Assembly: GCA_950073835.1 (NCBI GenBank)
Contig: CATMRP010000037.1
Location: 1 to 33,867 of the forward strand
Source of the DNA: an uncultured Alteromonadaceae bacterium
GTDB taxonomy: Bacteria; Pseudomonadota; Gammaproteobacteria; Enterobacterales; Alteromonadaceae
DNA length: 33,867 nucleotides
Direction of reading: 5' to 3'
Below the pieces are notes generated by a model. That model did not search any database. It saw nothing but the letters and a program-made list of their open reading frames with translations, and had not been told where the DNA came from. How positions within the stretch are numbered: position 1 is the first letter of the stretch; each line of letters opens with the position of its first letter. The translations under genes and the position numbers were made by a program. Below are positions 26,836 to 33,867 of this stretch, in pieces.

Positions 26836-27055
26836 AGTGGGATCCTTTCCAGCCTTAAGACCTGAAGAGTTTACCATTATTTATACCAGCAAAAAACTGC
26901 TTAAAGTAGTCATGGCTTACCGCCTTATCATTTAAGTTAGATATCCTGTGTACGCAAGCTTTAACCATACAGGTAGCCTGATTTACTGAACTCAGGTCGT
27001 ATTCTTTAGCGGGATAACAAAAGTAATCTATAACCATCTGGAAATAAGGAAAAAC

Positions 27056-28213
27056 ATGGTGAGTAATGCTCGAGGCCGTTTTTTCACAGGCACTCTTTTT
27101 TGGTTAATCTTGCTACCATGCTTCGCCAATGCACAAGATGCGAACCCGGCTATTCCAGGAATTAAACAAGGGGTAATGGGCGTAAGCCTTTTTTACCTCG
27201 ACGGCCGGGATCAGGAAGATCTTCCTCAAGTAGTACAAAAACTTAACTACGGCGATACCGCATGTAAAGGTAGTCGTACTGAAATAAAACTGCGACTCCG
27301 AAATACATTGAACAACATTCAGCAATCAGGTTTCAGCTGGGTACGTTTGCTATTTGGCCCGGGCGGATTCAAAATTTACGCTAACCGTTGTAACCTGGAT
27401 TTATCGAAAGTTTACCCGGCCATTTCCCCCCAATATGTAGAGGAGTTTAATCACCTACTGCAGATCATTGGGGAGTACAACTTAAATATTGAGTTGGTTT
27501 TAAGCGGGAGTAAAGGATTTCACGATCTAAAACATGATCTACAATTCTTTGAGTCAGTTTTGACACAGCTGGATATGACCCATATAAAATTAATAATGCT
27601 AGGCGGTGATGTTCAACCGGCAAATAATAAGCGACACGCTACCTGGCTTAAAACTATGTTTGATGTTTTTGCACGTAACCCCGCCTATAGCCATACCCCA
27701 TTCTCATTTGACACAGTCACCTATCCTGATTTAGCTGAGTTCAAACAATATGTCAGTTGGGTTAACAAGCACCTGCCTGATTTGTCTATTGTGCCGGTTA
27801 ATTTATATTACCGCGCGCTGCCCAGTGGCTCTTCGTGGCAGCAATACAGTAAACAAATAACAAAATACATTTCGGCGTTTCGTCAAATTGATAACACCAG
27901 CATTATTTGGGTCGATGAGTTTGGCTTTAGGTTAAGCACATCACAAGAGCAGACTAAATTAAACGCCGCAGATCAACTGGCTTATTACAAAGGCGTAATC
28001 CACGCAACCCAGTGTAACGGGAGCAACCTGATCACACCATTATTTGCCTGGGCAGCAGGCAATGACAGATACCTGGCAGACCCAGGCAGAGATGCTAAAC
28101 GTACGCCTTTTGGGTTATATGATGGCTATCAAAATAACCAGCCGGTAGAAAGTATCAGTTGGCAATATATACGTAAGTTTAATAATTCAGCCACCCCTTG
28201 TGACCTCTTTTAA
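27056..28213 (+). CDS. Secreted TIM-barrel glycosidase-like protein
   Basis: This is the only convincing plus-strand gene. AAGGA lies five bases before ATG 27056. Residues 1-26 are a signal peptide (GTLFWLILLPCFANA then QD). The 385-residue protein then shows strand-helix alternation with SGFSWVRLLFGPGG, NLNIELVLSG, HIKLIMLGGDVQ, LSIVPVNLYY and IIWVDEFGFR, where the last Glu sits like a clan-A nucleophile. Late PLFAWAAGNDRYLADPGRD also fits a barrel rim. I do not recognise the GH family. By analogy with PslG-type hydrolases of exopolysaccharide loci, it may trim the polysaccharide made here. Its stop lies one base from the end of the convergent DUF1796 gene. Confidence 0.65.
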   Translation: MVSNARGRFFTGTLFWLILLPCFANAQDANPAIPGIKQGVMGVSLFYLDGRDQEDLPQVVQKLNYGDTACKGSRTEIKLRLRNTLNNIQQSGFSWVRLLFGPGGFKIYANRCNLDLSKVYPAISPQYVEEFNHLLQIIGEYNLNIELVLSGSKGFHDLKHDLQFFESVLTQLDMTHIKLIMLGGDVQPANNKRHATWLKTMFDVFARNPAYSHTPFSFDTVTYPDLAEFKQYVSWVNKHLPDLSIVPVNLYYRALPSGSSWQQYSKQITKYISAFRQIDNTSIIWVDEFGFRLSTSQEQTKLNAADQLAYYKGVIHATQCNGSNLITPLFAWAAGNDRYLADPGRDAKRTPFGLYDGYQNNQPVESISWQYIRKFNNSATPCDLF

Positions 28214-28214
28214 A

Positions 28215-28964
28215 TCAACGGTTTCTTACAAGACCTGTAAACATTAATTTATAGAGAAAATCATCCAAAGGGTTGGTATAGAATACCCCGGTACTGGTGC
28301 CTTTTGCCGTAAAGGTAATCATAACGCTATTGTCCGATAGCTCTTGCCATTTAATTGCCCTGGTTCCCTGGGTGTAATGATCAACAATTATAAATTGGCT
28401 ATTCGGATGCCTTTTCATTACCGTTTCAATCATTTCAATACAGCTTTCGTAACTCTGCGCCGTGGGCATGGGAAATTTCATATCAAACCCTTTTGCCCAT
28501 GCTTGCCGTTTAGCTGGCTCATTAATCAGGGTAATCAGAAATGTTGCGGTTTCCTGCGAATCAAGCAGAGCTTCAAAGCGTTCACAACAACGCTGGTAGT
28601 AATGAAAATCACCCTCAGACTTCAGGGGAGACCGGTGATTAAAAAAGCTGGAATGGTACAACGAATGCCCGGCCGATTTACCTTCATCATTAATGTAACT
28701 TTTGTTCAGGTAGGCAGCGAACTCATCATTGATACAGTGAGTTACTATGTCGGGGGAACTAAATATCCAGTCGAAAGGATAAGACTCAAGTTTTAAGCCA
28801 AGTTGTTTAAGATACCAGGCAGAGCTACAATTTTGACCTAGCGACACAAACTTATCAGATACAGACATTTTATTCGCTAACTTTGACTGTATGTCTAAAG
28901 CCATTGCCACACAACGCTCTATATGTTCTGGTTGTTCCTTTATGGTTAGATCTATGGGTTGCAT
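28215..28964 (-). CDS. DUF1796 putative papain-like cysteine peptidase family
   Basis: The 249 residues include FVSLGQNCSSAWYLKQLGLK (39-58) and SYPFDWIFSSPDIV (61-74), the defining start of DUF1796, with a candidate Cys46 nucleophile; FIIVDHYTQG later gives a possible His. The family is annotated as papain-like by fold prediction and is often found near glycosyltransferases, but no reaction is established to my knowledge. Its ATG overlaps the end of the GT32-sulfotransferase fusion gene by 13 bp, so the two are made together. Confidence 0.78.
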   Translation of the reverse strand: MQPIDLTIKEQPEHIERCVAMALDIQSKLANKMSVSDKFVSLGQNCSSAWYLKQLGLKLESYPFDWIFSSPDIVTHCINDEFAAYLNKSYINDEGKSAGHSLYHSSFFNHRSPLKSEGDFHYYQRCCERFEALLDSQETATFLITLINEPAKRQAWAKGFDMKFPMPTAQSYESCIEMIETVMKRHPNSQFIIVDHYTQGTRAIKWQELSDNSVMITFTAKGTSTGVFYTNPLDDFLYKLMFTGLVRNR

Positions 28965-30574
28965 GGGCTTGACTCGACTAACTTATTCACTTGAGCAGAA
29001 AGAATGGCATCATATTCCTGCATCACCTGCTGAAAGGTCTGCTTTTCTTCGCTATTAAATGTCTGGGTGAATGGTGGAACATCAAAACGGCGATAAAACT
29101 GTTCATTCTTCTCGGCAAAAAACCGTCTAAGCGTGGCGACCTGAGATTGACTTAGGATTTTTTTAGTCATGAAGGTACCGGGAATGCCCTTCGCAATTTC
29201 CGCGCGGGTGGCCATTTCCTTCAACTTCATTTTTTGATCAGTGCTGACATCCAGTCGATTTATATACCATGAAAGCATCACGGTCCAAATCGATTCAATC
29301 TGCTTATTGGATACATGATTAACCATTGAGGAGTTCGTGTAACGGTTAAAGAAATGTGGAACCACACCTTCTACCTTAACGTTAGAATAATTGTGGATAT
29401 CCAATTTTGCATGCGGAAAAATACTTTGCAGATGAGAAAACATAAGAGCGTAATTCATCGTCGGATTCTGCATAAGTTTATGCAAATCAAAATCAGCAAG
29501 ACAAATCCTGCTTTTAATTGCCTGATTGATCCTCGACTCCAGTGATTCCGCTTGCTCACGAATATAAAAGACCAGCTTCACCTTTCCAAACGCACTGGAT
29601 AAACGCGATAAGTTTTGCCACAGCAGGTTCATAATCATCTTGTTAAAGATGATTTCATTAGTGCATGAAAAGTATTCAGAAGATATGACAACTCGCGATT
29701 TTTCTGACCGCTCACACTCTTGCCAAAACGCCCTAATAGTTTGGTCACTGATATCTCCCTTTCGTTTAGACAAGAGAGTAACCAATTGATGATGGCCACC
29801 ATGGAGTTTTCCTGTTTCGGGATACAAAACATCGCCGAATTCATGCTTGGACAGCATTTGTTGAATGGCGGTTGTTCCCGTTTTATGTAAGCCCATGTGG
29901 ATGATAAGCTCTTTCGACTGCAGCTCTTCACTCTCGGGGGGTGACGTAAGACTATACTGACGATTGAACAGCGGTGTTATATGCTGGGCTAACCGCCAGT
30001 TAAAGCTCGCCTTATGGGATAATTGAGATACTCTGATAAAGGTGTCGGCATATTCCTCATGCGGCACCAGGTTCGCATCACTGGTATTCACTGCCGTATT
30101 TATTTTTCGCTGAAAGAGATCACTGCCAGCCAGTGCGCTGATTCCGCCTTCCCTTCGATTCAGAAGAACATCTTGAATTTCGGCCCAAATAGTTGCAATG
30201 ATTTTGTTGTCTTTAGCGGCTAATATGAATCCGTTCCATATATTACCACTGCTGTCTTTGAGAACATTTAACTTATCCCTGTTTACTTTCCACTCGTCAG
30301 CCGGTTTTAAACATTTAAGCGAGGCAGACGCAAAAACACCACCACACCTCAGAATATAAGCAACTCTAAAAATGTACGATTGCAAGGCTGGAAGTGTTAT
30401 TTCCAGAAACGCATCCCGAACTTCGTTACCAAAATGCTCGCCCAAGAAGTCTGCTGCGGATAACCGGTTAAAACAAACGTAAGGCAGGTTAGGCTGACAG
30501 TCTTGCCAGGTCTTACTCAGTTTCGCTACGTCTTCAGGTACCGCTGAGTCCCAATATTGAACCATCGCAATCAT
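28952..30574 (-). CDS. Fusion of a GT32-like domain and a sulfotransferase-like domain
   Basis: Residues 1-205 align by eye with the separate GT32 protein: MVQYWDSAVPEDVAKLSKTW, PALQSYIFRVAYILRCGG, and SGNIWNGFILAA. At the catalytic site it reads GGVFASASLKC (78-88) with no acidic residue, and QSD is QSY, so this half is probably inactive. Residues about 222-540 start with LIIHMGLHKTGTTAIQQML (223-241), a sulfotransferase P-loop with Lys231, and contain KLVFYIREQAESLESRINQ as the 3'-phosphate site. A binding domain guiding a sulfotransferase is a reasonable reading. The gene overlaps DUF1796 and is separated from the other operon by the plus-strand gene. Confidence 0.78.
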   Translation of the reverse strand: MIAMVQYWDSAVPEDVAKLSKTWQDCQPNLPYVCFNRLSAADFLGEHFGNEVRDAFLEITLPALQSYIFRVAYILRCGGVFASASLKCLKPADEWKVNRDKLNVLKDSSGNIWNGFILAAKDNKIIATIWAEIQDVLLNRREGGISALAGSDLFQRKINTAVNTSDANLVPHEEYADTFIRVSQLSHKASFNWRLAQHITPLFNRQYSLTSPPESEELQSKELIIHMGLHKTGTTAIQQMLSKHEFGDVLYPETGKLHGGHHQLVTLLSKRKGDISDQTIRAFWQECERSEKSRVVISSEYFSCTNEIIFNKMIMNLLWQNLSRLSSAFGKVKLVFYIREQAESLESRINQAIKSRICLADFDLHKLMQNPTMNYALMFSHLQSIFPHAKLDIHNYSNVKVEGVVPHFFNRYTNSSMVNHVSNKQIESIWTVMLSWYINRLDVSTDQKMKLKEMATRAEIAKGIPGTFMTKKILSQSQVATLRRFFAEKNEQFYRRFDVPPFTQTFNSEEKQTFQQVMQEYDAILSAQVNKLVESSPCNP

Positions 30575-30782
30575 GTTAACTCACCAGACCTCAAACTTCT
30601 TTAAAACTCAAAACTATTCACCACTGCCTGGTACCTTTCACCAGACATCATTAAAAATAGGGTGAAGGACTTATTACAGTCTTTGGGTGCATTCCTTGGC
30701 GGATTCGAATGATAACCAGCATGATGCATGAAAACAACTGTACTAACAGCGTTTAAACCACTAAATCTAAAGCCATGGATTA

Positions 30783-32927
30783 TTAATTAACCACCCGCCA
30801 GGTATCATCGGTATTTTTCAATACCCCGCTGGCTTTACGGGTAGTGCCATCCATTAAGTGAATGATGTTGCGGGCATCCGCTGCATGGCGCCACAGAAAG
30901 TCTGTTTTGCCGTCGCCATCGTAATCACCCATGTTGGCTATTTGCCAGTTAGTATCGGCTACGGTGTTAATCAGGGTACTTTCACGTATCTGCCCGTTTT
31001 CCATGAAATACACCCAGTTTTCACCGCTCACCTGATTACGCAGGATAATATCGTCGGTGCCGTCGCCATCCAAGTCTCCCGCTCCGGCTATGTCCCACTC
31101 GGTGTTAACGGTGTTCAACGTATAACGGCTTGCAATACTACCGCCTTGCATTAACCATATATAGTTAATACCGCTCGCAGAATTTCGCCAGATAACGTCG
31201 TCATCGCCGTCACCATCCACATCGCCCGTCGCGGCTATTTCGTAGTTCAGGTCGTTGACTGCCAGTGAGGGCAGGCTATCACGGATAAGCCCTGCGTCCA
31301 TTAGGTAGAACCACGTATCGCCACGGTTTATGTTGCGCCAAAGTACATCACCGGTGCCATCGCCATCAAAGTCGCCACTGCCTGCTACCCGCCAGTCGGT
31401 TGCGCCGACATAGTTAAGCGTGTACCGCGACTTGTAGACCGCCCCTTCCATCAGGTAAATAAAATTTTGCCCGGTGACATTATTGCGCCAGAAAATGTCC
31501 GACTTACCATCAGCATCGTAATCGCCCTGGCCAACCATATCCCAGGCGGTACCAGGGACAACGTTAATGGGGATAGTCGTTGCCGTTGCCGTACCATCCA
31601 TGGTCCACAGGAAGTTCCAGCCTTTGGTGTAGCTGCGCCATAACAAATCGGATTTACCGTCGCCGTCCACATCGTTAGCGGCCTTATAAACTTGTGGGGC
31701 GTTACCGCCAGAGGTGGCTGCTGAAGAAGAATTACGATTATCGCGCATAAACTTGGGCCAGGATGAGTCAGCCAGTTCAAGATCGTCACTAAAAATAACC
31801 GTGCCGCCATAGCCATTAACAATTAAGTTGCCACTGTTATCAATGGTAAGGCTATAGATATCATTTACCGGCGTTGTGGCAAGTCTACTTTCATGTGATT
31901 CACCGGTTTCGGCATTCACTTCAAATATGTTTCCTTTATCACTGCCAAAAATAACCACCCCATCATTGGTAATAATAGGTGTAGCGCCGACAACTTCATC
32001 ATTATCTACACTGTAAAACCAACGTAATGTACCTTCTGAAGAGAAAGACACGATCCCAGAATACGGTAACCCTTCATCAGTTGCATTGGCGGCCTGGTAA
32101 CCCACGTAAAGATTTCCTGAATCATCTATTACAGGGGAGCCAGTGATAAGCGTGACATCATATTCTCCCAGTTCACCTTTCCAGAGCTGCTCACCATTGG
32201 GGGTAAAAGCATAAAGCCCATCGGCACCATAGTAGGCAGTACCAGCTTCATTAAAAGCAAGCCCAGAGAAAATTCTGACCGGAAATGTTCTACTCCAGAT
32301 TGCTTCGCCCGCACTTGAATATACCAGTAAACGGTTTGTACTGTTCTCATCTCCCATTGTCGGAATATAAATATTTCCGTTCGGCGCTATCGTGGTTGGA
32401 AAGAATGCCAGAGATTCATAGTTTAATTGCCACAACAAACTCCCCTGGGGAGAAAATGCATACAAGTCCCCCAAAAAGGAAGTTACTAAAATGGAGCCAT
32501 CTGCAGCAATAGCAGGCCCATTAAACACCCAGCTATCGAGAGCCTGACTTCGCCACAATTCGATACCACCGGAAGATAATGCCACCAAAACTGGCTGATT
32601 GTTTTCGGTGATTATCATGTAAATGGTGCCGTCATCAGCAAGTACAGGCCCGGCAGTTGACACAGTATCAGAGAGAAGTATTGCCTCGTTGCCATCGGGA
32701 TCCCATGCAATCAAATGGCCTGTAGATCCTTCTTCTTTACCCGAAATATTGAGGTAGATGGTTCCATCATTGGCGATCGCAGGACTTGCCCCATAGTCGC
32801 CTTCGTAATTTGCAATGCGTAATTTAAAGTTAATATGTTCATACTCGCTACAATAGCAAATAGCGGCATAAACATTTTGGCTGAAGAGAAAAAGACTGAG
32901 AAGTGTAATAACAATGCGCTTTTTCAC
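30783..32927 (-). CDS. Secreted beta-propeller plus FG-GAP/VCBS-repeat protein
   Basis: The start is GTG with AAGGA upstream. Residues 1-21 are a signal peptide (VITLLSLFLFSQNVYA). Residues about 45-400 form a PQQ-type beta-propeller with repeating GPAIAADGSI, PTTIAPNGNIYI and SPVIDDSGNLYVGY blades. Residues about 412-711 hold six FG-GAP/VCBS-like repeats of about 48 residues, each with a DxDGDGxxDxxWR calcium-binding loop and a LMxG strand. The protein should be exported and bind calcium, possibly as a surface adhesin or polysaccharide-binding protein. The last 266 residues are nearly identical to the next gene. The link to the polysaccharide genes is by position only. Confidence 0.8.
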   Translation of the reverse strand: MKKRIVITLLSLFLFSQNVYAAICYCSEYEHINFKLRIANYEGDYGASPAIANDGTIYLNISGKEEGSTGHLIAWDPDGNEAILLSDTVSTAGPVLADDGTIYMIITENNQPVLVALSSGGIELWRSQALDSWVFNGPAIAADGSILVTSFLGDLYAFSPQGSLLWQLNYESLAFFPTTIAPNGNIYIPTMGDENSTNRLLVYSSAGEAIWSRTFPVRIFSGLAFNEAGTAYYGADGLYAFTPNGEQLWKGELGEYDVTLITGSPVIDDSGNLYVGYQAANATDEGLPYSGIVSFSSEGTLRWFYSVDNDEVVGATPIITNDGVVIFGSDKGNIFEVNAETGESHESRLATTPVNDIYSLTIDNSGNLIVNGYGGTVIFSDDLELADSSWPKFMRDNRNSSSAATSGGNAPQVYKAANDVDGDGKSDLLWRSYTKGWNFLWTMDGTATATTIPINVVPGTAWDMVGQGDYDADGKSDIFWRNNVTGQNFIYLMEGAVYKSRYTLNYVGATDWRVAGSGDFDGDGTGDVLWRNINRGDTWFYLMDAGLIRDSLPSLAVNDLNYEIAATGDVDGDGDDDVIWRNSASGINYIWLMQGGSIASRYTLNTVNTEWDIAGAGDLDGDGTDDIILRNQVSGENWVYFMENGQIRESTLINTVADTNWQIANMGDYDGDGKTDFLWRHAADARNIIHLMDGTTRKASGVLKNTDDTWRVVN
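30791..31592. repeat. Direct repeat copy A (partner at 33066-33867)
   Basis: This 802-bp stretch recurs at 33066-33867 with an offset of 2275 bp and no indels that I can see. I count roughly two dozen mismatches. They cluster in the first 300 bp and at the far end, while a central run of more than 300 bp (about 31072-31420) is identical. Confidence 0.9.
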
Positions 32928-33016
32928 TGAATTCTTCCTTGAATGAACTTCTATAGCTTCAGAATAGCTAATATAGAATACAGGTGAAAGGTTGTTTAAC
33001 GTAAATGCATTTAAAG

Positions 33017-33042
33017 AGAAAGCCGCCCGAAGGCGGCTTTCT
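33017..33042 (-). terminator. Strong hairpin terminator after the second FG-GAP gene
   Basis: An 11-bp stem (arms 33017-33027 and 33032-33042, core GCCGCC/GGCGGC) closes a four-base loop that reads TTCG on the minus strand. It is followed by TCTTTAAA. It lies 15 bp after the stop of the right-hand gene and should insulate the next gene downstream. Confidence 0.8.
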
Positions 33043-33057
33043 ATAATTACGGCTTAG

Positions 33058-33867
33058 TTACTGTGCCACCCGCCAGGTATCATCGGTATTTTTCAATACC
33101 CCGCTGGCTTTACGGGTAGTGCCATCCATTAGGTGAATGATGTTGCGGGCATCCGCTGCATGGCGCCACAGGAAGTCGACCTTGCCGTCGCCATCGTAAT
33201 CACCCATGTTGGCTATTTGCCAGTTAGTATCGGCCACGGTGTTAATGAGTGTGCTTTCGCGTATCTGGCCGTTTTCCATAAAGTACACCCAGTTTTCACC
33301 GCTTACCTGATTACGCAGGATAATATCGTCGGTGCCGTCGCCATCCAGGTCTCCCGCTCCGGCTATGTCCCACTCGGTGTTAACGGTGTTCAACGTATAA
33401 CGGCTTGCAATACTACCGCCTTGCATTAACCATATATAGTTAATACCGCTCGCAGAATTTCGCCAGATAACGTCGTCATCGCCGTCACCATCCACATCGC
33501 CCGTCGCGGCTATTTCGTAGTTCAGGTCGTTGACTGCCAGTGAGGGCAGGCTATCACGGATAAGCCCTGCGTCCATTAGGTAGAACCACGTATCGCCACG
33601 GTTTATGTTGCGCCAAAGTACATCACCGGTGCCATCGCCATCAAAGTCGCCACTGCCTGCTACCCGCCAGTCGGTTGCGCCGACATAGTTAAGCGTATAC
33701 CGCGACTTGTAGACCGCCCCTTCCATCAGGTAAATAAAGTTTTGCCCGGTGACATTATTGCGCCAGAAAATGTCCGACTTGCCGTCAGCATCGTAATCGC
33801 CCTGGCCAACCATATCCCAGGCGGTACCAGGGACCACGTTAATGGGGATAGTCGTTGCCGTGGCCGT
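33058..33867 (-). CDS. FG-GAP/VCBS-repeat protein, N-terminus beyond window
   Basis: The frame is open through the right window edge; only the C-terminal 269 residues or so are visible. They contain five DxDGDG calcium loops (DYDADGKSDIFWR through DYDGDGKVDFLWR) and end WRVAQ, against WRVVN in the neighbour. The duplicated segment begins in the same reading frame and runs to the window edge, so the two proteins may be full paralogues or may share only this domain. It has its own terminator. A GTG at 33837 is internal, not the start. Confidence 0.82.
   Translation of the reverse strand, partial: TATATTIPINVVPGTAWDMVGQGDYDADGKSDIFWRNNVTGQNFIYLMEGAVYKSRYTLNYVGATDWRVAGSGDFDGDGTGDVLWRNINRGDTWFYLMDAGLIRDSLPSLAVNDLNYEIAATGDVDGDGDDDVIWRNSASGINYIWLMQGGSIASRYTLNTVNTEWDIAGAGDLDGDGTDDIILRNQVSGENWVYFMENGQIRESTLINTVADTNWQIANMGDYDGDGKVDFLWRHAADARNIIHLMDGTTRKASGVLKNTDDTWRVAQ
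33066..33867. repeat. Direct repeat copy B (partner at 30791-31592)
   Basis: Copy B of the 802-bp duplication, extending to the window edge and possibly beyond. It codes for the five visible calcium-binding repeats of the truncated gene and is in the same orientation as copy A, so recombination between them would delete one gene. Confidence 0.9.

Noticed and set aside
33058..33837. GTG at 33837 as the start of the right-hand FG-GAP protein
   Set aside because: The frame stays open to the window edge and matches the neighbour's sequence upstream of that codon, so the start lies outside.

Overview
The window looks like chromosomal DNA of a marine or polysaccharide-degrading gammaproteobacterium. 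A Cellvibrionaceae- or Alteromonadales-like host is a guess from gene style; no rRNA or tRNA is present to test it. Nearly everything is on the minus strand, so transcription runs from high to low coordinates. The only convincing plus-strand gene is a secreted glycosidase-like protein at 27056-28213.

Layout from the left. Positions 1-1645 hold the start of a defence locus: a BrxR/CapW-type WYL regulator coupled by an ATGA overlap to the first gene of a Wadjet-type anti-plasmid system (JetA, DUF3375), which runs off the window edge. Positions 2045-2753 hold a ParE-like toxin / ribbon-helix-helix antitoxin pair with a strong promoter and several palindromes. From 3019 to 30574 lies a large surface-polysaccharide locus. 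At its right end (30783-33867) are two secreted FG-GAP/VCBS-repeat proteins whose C-terminal halves are near-identical duplicates; the second is cut by the window edge.

The polysaccharide locus supplies two activated deoxysugars: dTDP-L-rhamnose (rmlA, rmlC, rmlD, rmlB) and GDP-L-fucose (gmd, fcl). It carries a GT-B glycosyltransferase, a 1220-residue protein with three glycosyltransferase modules, a GT32-like transferase, five sulfotransferase-like proteins from different subfamilies, and modification candidates (GSCFA, WcbI, an alpha/beta hydrolase, DUF1796). Together these suggest a heavily sulfated, fucose- and rhamnose-containing polysaccharide. No flippase, polymerase, ABC exporter, initiating transferase or PAPS synthesis gene is visible, so export and sulfate activation must be encoded elsewhere.

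The most unusual part is 20333-24639. A 976-residue coiled-coil protein containing an exact 56-residue (eight-heptad, 168-bp) tandem repeat is translationally coupled to a 459-residue protein that joins a degenerate FkbM-like methyltransferase domain to a long coiled coil. These sit between the GT32/WcbI genes and a sulfotransferase plus the triple glycosyltransferase. By analogy with the WbdD molecular ruler of E. coli O9a, the pair could be a scaffold or length gauge for chain synthesis or sulfation. That is inference. Other oddities are a REP-like repeat array splitting rmlA from rmlC, an AT-rich sulfotransferase/hydrolase island at about 13.0-15.7 kb, and a GT32-sulfotransferase fusion whose GT32 half has lost the acidic motif.
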